DNA of 64,000 nucleotides from Elizabethkingia occulta. Lineage in GTDB: Bacteria > Bacteroidota > Bacteroidia > Flavobacteriales > Weeksellaceae. Location: contig NZ_MAHX01000013.1 in NCBI RefSeq assembly GCF_002023715.1, positions 496,001-560,000 on the forward strand, in the 5' to 3' direction. Numbering within the stretch: the stretch's first letter is position 1; every line of letters starts with the position of its first letter. Under the pieces are notes generated by a model. It saw only the letters and a program-made list of their open reading frames with translations. It searched no databases and was not told the DNA's origin. Shown piece after piece: positions 1-7,928 of this stretch. The translations under genes and the position numbers were made by a program.

Positions 1-1355
1 AGGAATGTAATTATATAAATTCTAATTATAATAACTTAGGAGTTGTTACTTATAATTTAAAAGAATATACTAATTCAATTAAATTTTATAATTTGGCAAC
101 CAAATTTTCAAAAAATTCTCTAGATACTAAAGTGTTTTTGAACAATAAAGCAAATGTTTATAGAGAAAATGAAGAATTTGATAAAGCTTTAAAAATATAT
201 AGTCAAATATTAAAAGAAGGTAGTAGGAATAAAAGTGAATATTCAAGAGCACTTACAAACTTAGCAAAGACTAAATGGCTTCAAAATTCTGATTATAATC
301 CGGTTTCGGAATTTAAAAAAGCTTTGAATATTCGATTAGAGGAGAAAGATATTTTTGGTCAGAATTCCAGTTATGCGCATTTAGCGGACTATTATATAAA
401 CGAAAAGTCTGATTCTGCCTTAATATATGCTAATAAGATGTATGTAACGGCTAGGCAAATAAATAATCCTAATGATCAAATAGAAGCCCTTCAGAAATTA
501 ATTATTCTTGAAAATCCTGAAAAATCTAAACAATACTTTCTGACCTATCAAAAACTAAATGACAGTTTGCAGACTGCCAGAAATAAGGCAAAAAATCAAT
601 TTGCCTTAATCCGTTACGAAACAGAAAAGAATAAAGCTAACTTTCTGAAGGCTCAGGCAGATAATGTGAAGAAGCAAAATCAGATATTAAAACAGTATGC
701 AGGTTTAGGAATCTTGGGGCTTGTATTAATAGGCGGTGGAGTTTGGTACAGAAGAAGAAAGAAAATTTTACAACAGGAAAAAGAGCTGGAAGTAAAAAAG
801 ACAGAACTTAGATATTCTAAAAAAGTTCATGATGTTGTCGCCAACGGAATTCACAGGGTAATGACAAAGCTCGAAAATCAGGAGCATATTGATAAAGATA
901 CCATGCTGGACGATTTGGAAATTGTATATGAGAAATCACGGGATATTTCTTATGATCATGAAAAAAATAATGACCTTCCGTTTGGAGAAAAGTTAACAGA
1001 AATGCTGAAATCTTATTCTTCCGATGACTTGCAGCTGGTTATTATTGGAAATGAGGAGATACATTGGGATAAACTGAATAAAAACACTCAGGCTGAAATA
1101 TTTTATGTATTACAGGAGCTTATGACCAATATGAAGAAGCATAGCAAAGCGACACGTGTTGTAATTAGAATGCACCGCATAAATGAAGAAATTACGATCC
1201 GTTATACAGATAATGGTGTAGGATGTGACAAACTCTCTCCTAAAAACGGAATTAAAAATACGGGAAACCGTATGGAATCTATTGGCGGGACAATTAATTT
1301 TGACGCAGTAAGTGGAGAAGGCTTTAAAGCCGAGTTAAAATTTTCTGTTCAATAA
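1..1355 (+). CDS. TPR-containing sensor histidine kinase, 5' end outside window
   Basis: The reading frame is open from position 3 with no stop, so the gene starts left of the window; the first possible start at 93 is a TTG inside the repeat region and is not the real start. The visible part has tetratricopeptide-like helices to about base 600, a coiled stretch, one membrane segment (around bases 700-755, Gly/Leu/Val rich, followed by an Arg/Lys stop-transfer), a dimerisation helix with a likely phospho-acceptor His (SKKVHDVVANG), and a C-terminal HATPase_c domain with the N box (LQELMTNMKKHS) and G1 box (DNGVGC). This is the Bacteroidota NarX/HisKA_3-like TPR kinase layout. The response regulator follows 15 bases downstream and is its likely partner. 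The signal is unknown. Confidence 0.85.
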   Translation, partial: ECNYINSNYNNLGVVTYNLKEYTNSIKFYNLATKFSKNSLDTKVFLNNKANVYRENEEFDKALKIYSQILKEGSRNKSEYSRALTNLAKTKWLQNSDYNPVSEFKKALNIRLEEKDIFGQNSSYAHLADYYINEKSDSALIYANKMYVTARQINNPNDQIEALQKLIILENPEKSKQYFLTYQKLNDSLQTARNKAKNQFALIRYETEKNKANFLKAQADNVKKQNQILKQYAGLGILGLVLIGGGVWYRRRKKILQQEKELEVKKTELRYSKKVHDVVANGIHRVMTKLENQEHIDKDTMLDDLEIVYEKSRDISYDHEKNNDLPFGEKLTEMLKSYSSDDLQLVIIGNEEIHWDKLNKNTQAEIFYVLQELMTNMKKHSKATRVVIRMHRINEEITIRYTDNGVGCDKLSPKNGIKNTGNRMESIGGTINFDAVSGEGFKAELKFSVQ

Positions 1356-1370
1356 AAATACCAATTCAAG

Positions 1371-2036
1371 ATGTTTAAAAAAATCCTTGTTGCTGAAGAT
1401 TATGAAAGTTCTAATATTTCTGTAGAGAAAGCATTGGAAGACCTGAAAATAGAAGAATCTAAATATGTTTATTATTGTGATGATGCATTGCAACGTGTAC
1501 AGATGGCTATACACGAAAAACAGCCTTTTGAACTACTGATCACTGATCTGTCTTTTGACGAGGATCATCGGGAACAAAATATTAAAAGTGGTTCCGAGCT
1601 TATCGAAGCTGTGAAAAAAATACAACCGGATATAAAGGTTATTGTTTTCTCTATTGAGAAAAAACCGAATATAATAGATGACCTTTTCCGTAAATATGAA
1701 ATCAACGGTTATGTGTCCAAAGGCAGAGAAGATACAAAGGAACTGAAGAAAGCCATAAAAGCTGTTTTCAATAATGAGAAACATATTTCGTTGAATCTGA
1801 AAAAGTCTATAAAAGATAAAAACTCATATGAATTTACTTCATACGATATCACCTTGGTGGATTTGCTTTGTCAGGGAATGCGACAACAAGCTATATCGGA
1901 TCATCTTAAAGATAGTGGAGTCCGCCCTTCCAGTTTAAGCAGCGTGGAAAAAAGGCTAAATGGTCTGAAAGAATCTTTGAATGTAAATACTACCGAACAA
2001 GTCGTTGCTATTTTTAAAGATATGGGATTGATATGA
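1371..2036 (+). CDS. Response regulator, receiver domain plus HTH output
   Basis: The 221-residue protein has an N-terminal receiver domain with the acidic pair E9-D10, the phosphorylatable Asp at D59 in LLITDLSF, and the conserved Lys in GYVSKG. The C-terminal third (about 150-221) holds a helix-turn-helix-like region with LuxR-like spacing (DLLCQGMRQQAISDHL). It lies just after the sensor kinase and is probably cotranscribed with it. The output domain is divergent and the target genes are not shown by the sequence. Confidence 0.85.
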   Translation: MFKKILVAEDYESSNISVEKALEDLKIEESKYVYYCDDALQRVQMAIHEKQPFELLITDLSFDEDHREQNIKSGSELIEAVKKIQPDIKVIVFSIEKKPNIIDDLFRKYEINGYVSKGREDTKELKKAIKAVFNNEKHISLNLKKSIKDKNSYEFTSYDITLVDLLCQGMRQQAISDHLKDSGVRPSSLSSVEKRLNGLKESLNVNTTEQVVAIFKDMGLI

Positions 2037-2120
2037 GCCAGAAGTTAGAAATTAGAAGTGGGAAGTTAGAAAACTGATATCGCAGATTAGTAATCAGTTC
2101 TTTTAATCGAAACGAAATTA

Positions 2121-2237
2121 GAATGCCGATGTATAACTAGCTGTCAGTCTGAGCCATTGTTCTTTACTTTAAGGAAAGAATAATGAAGTCGAAGACTAAA
2201 ATATAGTTAAAATAGCCTTGACAGGGCTTCTTTATTA
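2121..2237. repeat. Intergenic direct repeat, copy 1
   Basis: About 117 bases that recur with few changes at 2276-2393. Each copy holds an imperfect palindrome: cattgttcttt pairs with aaagaataatg across a 9-base loop, with outer arms agtctgag and gtcgaagact. The layout is like the REP-like intergenic elements common in Bacteroidota. No coding potential was seen here; together with the second copy and the terminator it fills the gap 2037-2454. Confidence 0.8.
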
Positions 2238-2275
2238 CAGATTTGTAAATCATAACTATTAATCAACAGAAGTTA

Positions 2276-2393
2276 GAATCCCGATGTGTAATTAGCTGTC
2301 AGTCTGAGCCATTGTTCTTTACTTTAAGGAAAGAATAATGAAGTCGAAGACTAAAAATATAATTAAAATAGCCTTGACAGGGCTTCTTTATTA
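2276..2393. repeat. Intergenic direct repeat, copy 2
   Basis: Second copy of the element at 2121-2237, differing by a handful of substitutions and one extra A near the end of the palindrome. It is separated from copy 1 by about 38 unrelated bases and ends right at the following terminator hairpin. Confidence 0.8.
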
Positions 2394-2394
2394 T

Positions 2395-2430
2395 AAACCT
2401 TTCAAAGTTGATTTGAAAGGTTTTTTATTT
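2395..2430 (+). terminator. Rho-independent terminator
   Basis: A perfect 12-base-pair stem (aaacctttcaaa / tttgaaaggttt) with a 5-base loop is followed by a T-rich tract. It ends transcription coming from the two-component operon and insulates the operon beginning at 2503. Confidence 0.85.
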
Positions 2431-2502
2431 TACGGGTTTCCGTAAGGAAAGCTTTTGCTGGCGATCTACTTTTGGAGTGTTAAACCAATTAAAAATAACA
2501 CT

Positions 2503-2835
2503 ATGGGAAAATTTGTAATTACTAAAAGAGTAAATGGCGAATATCAGTTTAATCTGAAAGCAGGGAACGGCGAGATTATTTTAACCAGTGAAGGTTATAA
2601 TCAGAAAGCATCTTGTCATAAGGGAATATCATCTGTGAAGGTTAATTCTCAGGACGACTCCAAATATGATAGAAGAGTGGCTAAAAATGATAAAGACTAT
2701 TTCGTGCTAAAAGCGGGTAATGGTGAAATTATCGGAATGAGCCAGTATTACGCAACAAAAAACTCTATGGAAAGCGGAATAGCATCGGTAAAGCATAATG
2801 CTCCGGATGCTGAAGTTGTAGATGAAACTATTTAA
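2503..2835 (+). CDS. YegP-like DUF1508 protein, two tandem repeats
   Basis: A 110-residue cytosolic protein made of two repeats of the DUF1508 unit (residues about 1-50 and 58-104), each with an F-x-LKA-x-NGEII core. I chose the ATG at 2503 rather than the upstream in-frame one at 2455, because the paralogue at 24644-24976 starts at exactly this residue and both are 110 aa. The family (E. coli YegP) has no firm function. It is the first gene of a tight operon: the next gene starts 11 bases later. Confidence 0.85.
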   Translation: MGKFVITKRVNGEYQFNLKAGNGEIILTSEGYNQKASCHKGISSVKVNSQDDSKYDRRVAKNDKDYFVLKAGNGEIIGMSQYYATKNSMESGIASVKHNAPDAEVVDETI

Positions 2836-2846
2836 TACCAGTAATA

Positions 2847-3914
2847 ATGGAACTCAAATTAAAACTAGAGCAGCTAACTCAGAGAATTCATGGAATAAAA
2901 GAGCAGGTACAAACCGAAGAAGCAACAAAGAATGCTTTTGTAATGCCTTTTATTCAGATGTTGGGTTATGATATTTTTAATCCTACAGAAGTAATTCCGG
3001 AATATATTGCGGATATCGGAACTAAGAAAGGTGAGAAGGTGGATTATCTGATTAAAAATAATCAGGAACCAATTCTGATTATAGAATGCAAAAACTGGAA
3101 GGAAAATGCCGATGCTCATAATTCGCAGCTTCACAGATATTATCATGTTTCTAAAGCCAGGTTTGGTGTATTGACTAATGGTATTGTGTATAACTTTTAT
3201 GCAGATCTGGAAAAACCGAATATTATGGATGATAAACCATTCCTTACGGTTAATCTGGAAGATCTAAAAGATAGTGCTGTAAAAGTGCTGGAAAGTTTTA
3301 CCAAGCAGAGTTATAATTTGGAATCTATCCTGGATTCTGCTGAGGCATTGAAGTATATAAGAGCCATTAGAAAAGAATTCGAGAAAGAAATAGAAAATCC
3401 TTCTGATGATCTGGTGCGTTTGTTAGTAAATAAATTTTTTGAACGGCCACTTACTGCAAATCGCATGCAGTCTTTTAAAGAATATACCAAAAGAGCACTA
3501 AGCATCTCTATCACGGAATCTATCAGCTCTCGTCTGAAATCGGCTTTAGTGATTAACGAAACACTCGATACTAATACTCCGAAACCTGTTGCTGTTGATG
3601 AGCATAGTGAAACTTCTAAAATTGTAACTACAGAAGAAGAACTGGAGGCTTTTCAAATTGTAAAAGCTATTCTGAGAGAAAAGATCCCAGCGGAAAGAAT
3701 TGCCCACAGAGATACTCAATCTTATTTTGGAGTTCTATTGGACGATAATAACCGAAAACCTGTTTGTCGTTTTCATTTTGGAACATCCAAAAAGCAGATC
3801 GAACTTTTCCACAATGGTAAAGATGCCGGAGAAAGAATTCTTTTGGAATCATTGGAAGATATTTACAAACATCGTGATTCATTGCATCAGACACTTGAAA
3901 ATTATATAATATGA
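2847..3914 (+). CDS. HsdR N-terminal-like restriction nuclease-family protein
   Basis: The 355-residue protein has an N-terminal region like the type I restriction HsdR_N domain, with a PD-(D/E)xK pattern: E25, D66 in EKVDYLI and E80-x-K82 in IIECKNW, followed by the Q-L-x-R-Y-Y helix typical of this fold. There is no helicase motor, so it is not a full HsdR. The C-terminal part (about 255-355) looks like the domain often annotated as a type I restriction-like accessory region. No methylase or specificity gene is nearby. It sits second in the operon and its stop overlaps the next start (ATGA). Nuclease activity is inferred from motifs. Confidence 0.75.
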   Translation: MELKLKLEQLTQRIHGIKEQVQTEEATKNAFVMPFIQMLGYDIFNPTEVIPEYIADIGTKKGEKVDYLIKNNQEPILIIECKNWKENADAHNSQLHRYYHVSKARFGVLTNGIVYNFYADLEKPNIMDDKPFLTVNLEDLKDSAVKVLESFTKQSYNLESILDSAEALKYIRAIRKEFEKEIENPSDDLVRLLVNKFFERPLTANRMQSFKEYTKRALSISITESISSRLKSALVINETLDTNTPKPVAVDEHSETSKIVTTEEELEAFQIVKAILREKIPAERIAHRDTQSYFGVLLDDNNRKPVCRFHFGTSKKQIELFHNGKDAGERILLESLEDIYKHRDSLHQTLENYII

Positions 3915-4441
3915 TAAAAATGTTACTTTCTCTATTTACAGGTGCTGGATTATTAATTGCGTCCTATAATCCGGTTTCATTGCATGCAGATAGTCATAAC
4001 AGAGGCTGTACAGGATCTGCAAATTGTACGGCATGCTCCAATTGTTCGGGTTGCGCTCATTGTAATTCAGGTGGTACATGTGGTGTGTGCAGCGGTGGCT
4101 CTTCTAAGAAAAAAACTTACTCTTTCGGAAACTATTCAAAAAAGAAATCTTCAGGAAATAGCAATAATCTGAAATCAGGTTATTCAAAAACAAACTTTAG
4201 GGAAAGTAAAAACCCAGTATATTATTACAGCAGTAAAATGGCACTTACCGAAGACAATTTTCTGTTTACGATAGACAAGAAAGTTGAAGTGAAGAAAGCA
4301 CCCGGAGATCAGTTTAAAGTTTTGGAAACTTTACAGCCAAATTCAAAACTTATTTTTCTGAACAAAGAAGAAAAATGGTATAAAATACGAGTATACAAAA
4401 GTGGTACAGAAGGATTTGTTCATTCCAAAAATGTGAAGTAA
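3911..4441 (+). CDS. Secreted Cys-rich protein with C-terminal SH3-like domain
   Basis: A 176-residue protein with a hydrophobic N-terminal signal (about 1-20), eight Cys within residues 33-60 mostly as CxxC pairs, a basic Ser/Gly/Lys linker, and a C-terminal bacterial SH3 (SH3b) domain (about 115-176, ending GFVHSKNVK). Spaced CxxC pairs suggest metal binding or disulphides; SH3b domains usually bind cell-wall peptides or proteins. It overlaps the upstream gene by four bases and touches the downstream one. I know no named family for the whole protein. Confidence 0.7.
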   Translation: MIKMLLSLFTGAGLLIASYNPVSLHADSHNRGCTGSANCTACSNCSGCAHCNSGGTCGVCSGGSSKKKTYSFGNYSKKKSSGNSNNLKSGYSKTNFRESKNPVYYYSSKMALTEDNFLFTIDKKVEVKKAPGDQFKVLETLQPNSKLIFLNKEEKWYKIRVYKSGTEGFVHSKNVK

Positions 4442-4825
4442 ATGAAGTATTTCTTTCTCTTCTGTGCACTATGCTGCTTTATAGCGGTATTGCGGCTGCC
4501 CATTGATTATTATACCTTTTTACGCATTGTAATTTTTATTGGAGCCGGTGTAGCATTATATCATCTGTTTAGAAATAAAATCTACTACTGGACAACGGTG
4601 TTCGGATTTATTCTCATTCTTTTTAATCCCGTGTTTCCGATATATCTGCATAAAAAGTCATTATGGCTGCCGCTGGATATTATTACAGGAATTCTTTTTC
4701 TGTGTCTGAATTTTATCAAAAAGAAACAGGAAGAAAAAAAAGATACACTTCCGTTACCTAAAGAACCTGTTACTCATACGCGTGACAGAATCATGAACCA
4801 ACAACCATTAAAACAAAAGAAATAA
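4442..4825 (+). CDS. Small integral membrane protein, DUF6804-like
   Basis: A 127-residue protein with four hydrophobic segments (about 1-18, 25-42, 50-70, 77-92) and a charged cytoplasmic tail. The pattern of LRLP near the first segment and a LFNPVFPIYL loop with PLDIITGILF after it is that of DUF6804 proteins. Its ATG follows directly on the previous stop codon, so translation is probably coupled. Function unknown. Confidence 0.7.
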   Translation: MKYFFLFCALCCFIAVLRLPIDYYTFLRIVIFIGAGVALYHLFRNKIYYWTTVFGFILILFNPVFPIYLHKKSLWLPLDIITGILFLCLNFIKKKQEEKKDTLPLPKEPVTHTRDRIMNQQPLKQKK

Positions 4826-4827
4826 AA

Positions 4828-5232
4828 ATGAATATTCAGATCTCCGAAAATCTAAAAGCGCATTTTCTCAGGCTTTATCAGATGGCCATATGCGATGATA
4901 ATTTTAGTAAGCTTGAATTGAAAATGTTGTACCGTTTTGCTGAAGAAAGAGGCGTTACAGCTAAGAATCTGGACGAAGTTCTGCTAAGTCCTGTAGATAC
5001 CAAAAATGCGCTTCCCCAAACATTGGAAGATAAAATAGAGTACTTGTATGATCTTGTACTCATGATTTGGGCGGATGACCATGTAGACGATAACGAAAGA
5101 TCGGCATTGGAAAAGTATATAAAGCTTTTTGGCTTTGTAGAAGAAAATGTATCTGCAATTGCCAATTACCTTTTAGAAGCCGTAAAAAGCGGAAAAACAA
5201 AGAGCGATATATTGTATGAACTTCAAAATTAA
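4828..5232 (+). CDS. TerB-like tellurite-resistance family protein
   Basis: The 134-residue all-helical acidic protein has the TerB pattern: MAICDDNFSKLELKML near residue 18 and the second half-repeat IWADDHVDDNERSALE near residue 78, both with the D-G/D-x-x-E spacing of metal-binding TerB motifs. TerB proteins sit in membrane-linked stress and phage-defence complexes. It starts two bases after the previous stop. Role here is inferred only from family and context. Confidence 0.7.
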   Translation: MNIQISENLKAHFLRLYQMAICDDNFSKLELKMLYRFAEERGVTAKNLDEVLLSPVDTKNALPQTLEDKIEYLYDLVLMIWADDHVDDNERSALEKYIKLFGFVEENVSAIANYLLEAVKSGKTKSDILYELQN

Positions 5233-5238
5233 AGCATC

Positions 5239-6573
5239 ATGACAACTCAAATCAAAAACCTGTTCCGGTTAAAGCCATCCGGATTAATTAATGGTAATCA
5301 TAACAAAGATATAAATCCGGAAGAATCTACTGAAGATAAAGAAGAAGTAAGAAAGAGAACCTATCATGAAGCCGGACACAGAGAAGGCGGACGAAATATA
5401 GGCAGCCCCAGAGCACTGTCTATATCCCTAAATGCTATTTATGCCAAGTTTCAGAATGAAGAAAAAGAAAAGGTAGAAAAGCAAAGGGCAATAAAAGAGC
5501 CTTATTACAATGAACAAAAAAATAAAGAAACTGAGATAAAAGCATTACAGGTCAGTCAGGAGAATAAAGAAGAACAAACTTCCAGAGTTGAAGAGCAAAT
5601 AAAGAAAATAAAAGATATAGTGGAGGGTATAAAGTTTGAAATCAATGACCTGGCCCGCAATCCTGAAAAATACCATATAAAGGCTACAAAAGGTGCTTCT
5701 ACAAAATTTTGGATAGGTTTTATTATCCTTATTCCAATTAGCCTGTACCTGTTTACATTTTATATTTCTACTTCTTATTCAGCATTTTTCAAAACATTTG
5801 ATCCGGATAGTAATCTTATCATGAATATGCTCGACCCTAAAGCTTTTGAAGTGGCATGGAAAGATGGTACATTGGAAGGGGCTTTTGTTACGCTCATTCC
5901 GTTTGTGTTTTTAGGATTAGGTTATTTAATTCATATGTATGGGGAGAATAAAACAAAACTCAACTATTTTAAAGTAGGTGTTTTGTTTCTTACGACTTTT
6001 GTATTTGATGTAATCTTAGCCTACCAGATAGAAGAAAAAATCTATAACCTGAATAAAACTTTTGATTCTCCACCATTCGACTTGTCTATAGCATTTACAA
6101 AAATCCAGTTCTGGGGGATTATATTTGCTGGTTTTGTTGTTTATATCATTTGGGGGTTGGTGTTCGATTTTATTATGAAAGAACATAAAGAAAAAGATAA
6201 GATTAAGCATGAACAGGAAAAACGTGAGCAGGATATCCGAATTCATCAGGAAAGAATTACAGAACTAGATCAGCAGAAAGAAACGCTTGTAAAAGAGCAA
6301 CATGATATTCGGGAACGTATTGTAAATGCACAAGGGAGGATTGCAGAACTGCAAAGAATAATAGATGCCGTGATTATTCCGACTAAAGAATATGTGCTTT
6401 ATGCATCTGAATATACACAAGGCTGGACCACTTTTATTTATGAGAAGCTTTTCCTTCCTAATCACGAAAAGCAGGAATTGGTAGATGAATGTCTTAAAAC
6501 TTATGATGACCACATGGAAAACGTTGGTGCTAAGCATGAAACTCAAAACTCTGTATACTTACCCGTATTATAA
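5239..6573 (+). CDS. Coiled-coil protein with four membrane segments
   Basis: A 444-residue protein that I cannot place in a named family. It has a charged N-terminal region, a long coiled coil (about 70-140, KEKVEKQRAIKE and on), two pairs of membrane segments (about 155-176, 213-235, 240-262, 285-312), a second coiled coil (about 313-375) and a C-terminal cytosolic tail. The plan of coiled coil - membrane - coiled coil suggests a scaffold or force-transmitting membrane assembly. It starts six bases after the TerB-like gene and belongs to the same operon. Confidence 0.65.
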   Translation: MTTQIKNLFRLKPSGLINGNHNKDINPEESTEDKEEVRKRTYHEAGHREGGRNIGSPRALSISLNAIYAKFQNEEKEKVEKQRAIKEPYYNEQKNKETEIKALQVSQENKEEQTSRVEEQIKKIKDIVEGIKFEINDLARNPEKYHIKATKGASTKFWIGFIILIPISLYLFTFYISTSYSAFFKTFDPDSNLIMNMLDPKAFEVAWKDGTLEGAFVTLIPFVFLGLGYLIHMYGENKTKLNYFKVGVLFLTTFVFDVILAYQIEEKIYNLNKTFDSPPFDLSIAFTKIQFWGIIFAGFVVYIIWGLVFDFIMKEHKEKDKIKHEQEKREQDIRIHQERITELDQQKETLVKEQHDIRERIVNAQGRIAELQRIIDAVIIPTKEYVLYASEYTQGWTTFIYEKLFLPNHEKQELVDECLKTYDDHMENVGAKHETQNSVYLPVL

Positions 6574-6584
6574 AAATATCTGCT

Positions 6585-7487
6585 ATGAAAATTAAATTTA
6601 TATTTTTAATACTTACAACCTCTCTATTACAAAATTGTGGTAAAGAAAACATTCCTCAAAAGGAAAATAATTCTACGGCAAGTGCTGAAAACATAACTAA
6701 TGTGGCAGATAAAAATCTTAATATTAGTTTTTTGTTGGACTTATCGGACAGAATAGATCCGGTGAAGTATCCGAATGCTTCCATGCCTTACTATCAGCGG
6801 GATTTATATTATATAAAAAGTGTAGAGCAAGCCTTTGTTGATCATATCAAACATAAGAAGATACTCCAGTTGAATGATCAGATGCAGGTTTTCTTTGATC
6901 CTGAGCCTCAGAATCCACAAATGAACAAGCTTAGTCAGCAACTTAGGGTAAGATTTGACAAGAATTCTACAAAAGATCAAATAACGGGAGTAGATAAGGT
7001 TTTTACAGAGATTCCACCTCAAATTTATCAATCGGCTATTCGTGGGAAACAATATACAGGCGCAGACATCTGGCGGTTTTTTAAAAATAAAGTAAAGGAT
7101 TACTGTATAAAAGATAAGCACCGCAATATTCTGGTTATTATTACGGATGGCTATATGTATCATAAAGACAGCAAGTTTACTGAGGGTAATAAAAGCTCTT
7201 TTCTTACCCCTGAATTTATACGAAGTAAAAAGCTAACGACTTCAAATTATAAAGAATTGATTGCTAAAAATAGGTTAGGTTTTATCCCTGCTACCGAAGG
7301 ACTTCAGAATCTTGAAGTATTGGTAGTAGGTATTAATCCTGCAAAAAACAGCCCATACGAAGAAGATGTTATCCACCAGTACTGGGCAGATTGGTTAAAT
7401 GCAATGGGTGTAAAGAAATTTGAGATTAAAAATGCAGACCTTCCAAGTAATCTTGATCCTGTAATCCGTAAGATTATCCAGAAATAA
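6585..7487 (+). CDS. vWA-like lipoprotein
   Basis: A 300-residue protein with a lipoprotein signal (lipobox LLQNC, Cys18). The mature part looks like a von Willebrand A / Rossmann fold: a first strand NISFLLDLSDR with a partial MIDAS (D52, S54), a central strand ILVIITDG, and a late strand LEVLVVGINP. It is the last gene of the operon, 11 bases after the membrane coiled-coil protein. A surface or periplasmic binding role is inferred. A hairpin follows at 7509. Confidence 0.65.
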   Translation: MKIKFIFLILTTSLLQNCGKENIPQKENNSTASAENITNVADKNLNISFLLDLSDRIDPVKYPNASMPYYQRDLYYIKSVEQAFVDHIKHKKILQLNDQMQVFFDPEPQNPQMNKLSQQLRVRFDKNSTKDQITGVDKVFTEIPPQIYQSAIRGKQYTGADIWRFFKNKVKDYCIKDKHRNILVIITDGYMYHKDSKFTEGNKSSFLTPEFIRSKKLTTSNYKELIAKNRLGFIPATEGLQNLEVLVVGINPAKNSPYEEDVIHQYWADWLNAMGVKKFEIKNADLPSNLDPVIRKIIQK

Positions 7488-7508
7488 GTCTTATTTGTTT
7501 TGAAGATG

Positions 7509-7537
7509 AAGCCTTGAATATATTTTATTCAGGGCTT
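7509..7537 (+). terminator. Hairpin after the 2503-7487 operon
   Basis: A 12-pair stem with one G-U (aagccttgaata / tattcagggctt) and 5-base loop lies 22 bases after the stop. The T tract after it is weak, so this is a possible rather than certain terminator. The remaining bases to 7757 show no gene or clear signal. Confidence 0.55.
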
Positions 7538-7757
7538 TGCCGGAATAAATGTAAAGAATTGAGAGTATTATGGAGTTCCTTAATTTTCTTAAACCCTTAA
7601 TGGTAAAATGAATCGCTAAGATATTTAATTGATTAAGAAAAATGTAATGATAATATATTTAAGGGGGCACCAAAGTATTAAGAATTTAAATTTCAAATTA
7701 AAACCTTTGTGTAAAGCATACTAAAAAATAAATGATTGATTATTTAGGGAATTGGCT

Positions 7758-7790
7758 TTTGTCAGGGAGGTTTCCCTTCGAATACTTTTG
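7758..7790 (+). promoter_or_regulatory. Bacteroidota-type promoter for the 7929 gene
   Basis: TTTG at 7758-7761, a 21-base gap and TACTTTTG at 7783-7790 match the TTTG / TAnnTTTG consensus of the Bacteroidota primary sigma factor. It would give an untranslated leader of about 130 bases before the ATG at 7929. Confidence 0.55.
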
Positions 7791-7928
7791 TAATTATCTA
7801 TCAATATGGTAGAATTTAATTTAGGGTTAACATTAAAGCTTTCTTTTTTTCATAAATTGTAGAGAATTAAGGCAGTTTTTGAAAAAAGACTGTATTCGCT
7901 AAATCCCAAACACATTAAATTTTTACCA

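Noticed and set aside
93..1355. Complete kinase gene starting at 93
   Set aside because: The codon at 93 is TTG and the frame is open to position 3 with TPR-like sequence, so the gene is cut by the left edge.
2847..3914. Type I restriction-modification system
   Set aside because: No helicase motor, no methylase, no specificity subunit; only the nuclease-like domain is present.
7538..7757. Small gene in the gap after the vWA lipoprotein
   Set aside because: Only frames shorter than 20 codons with no protein-like composition.
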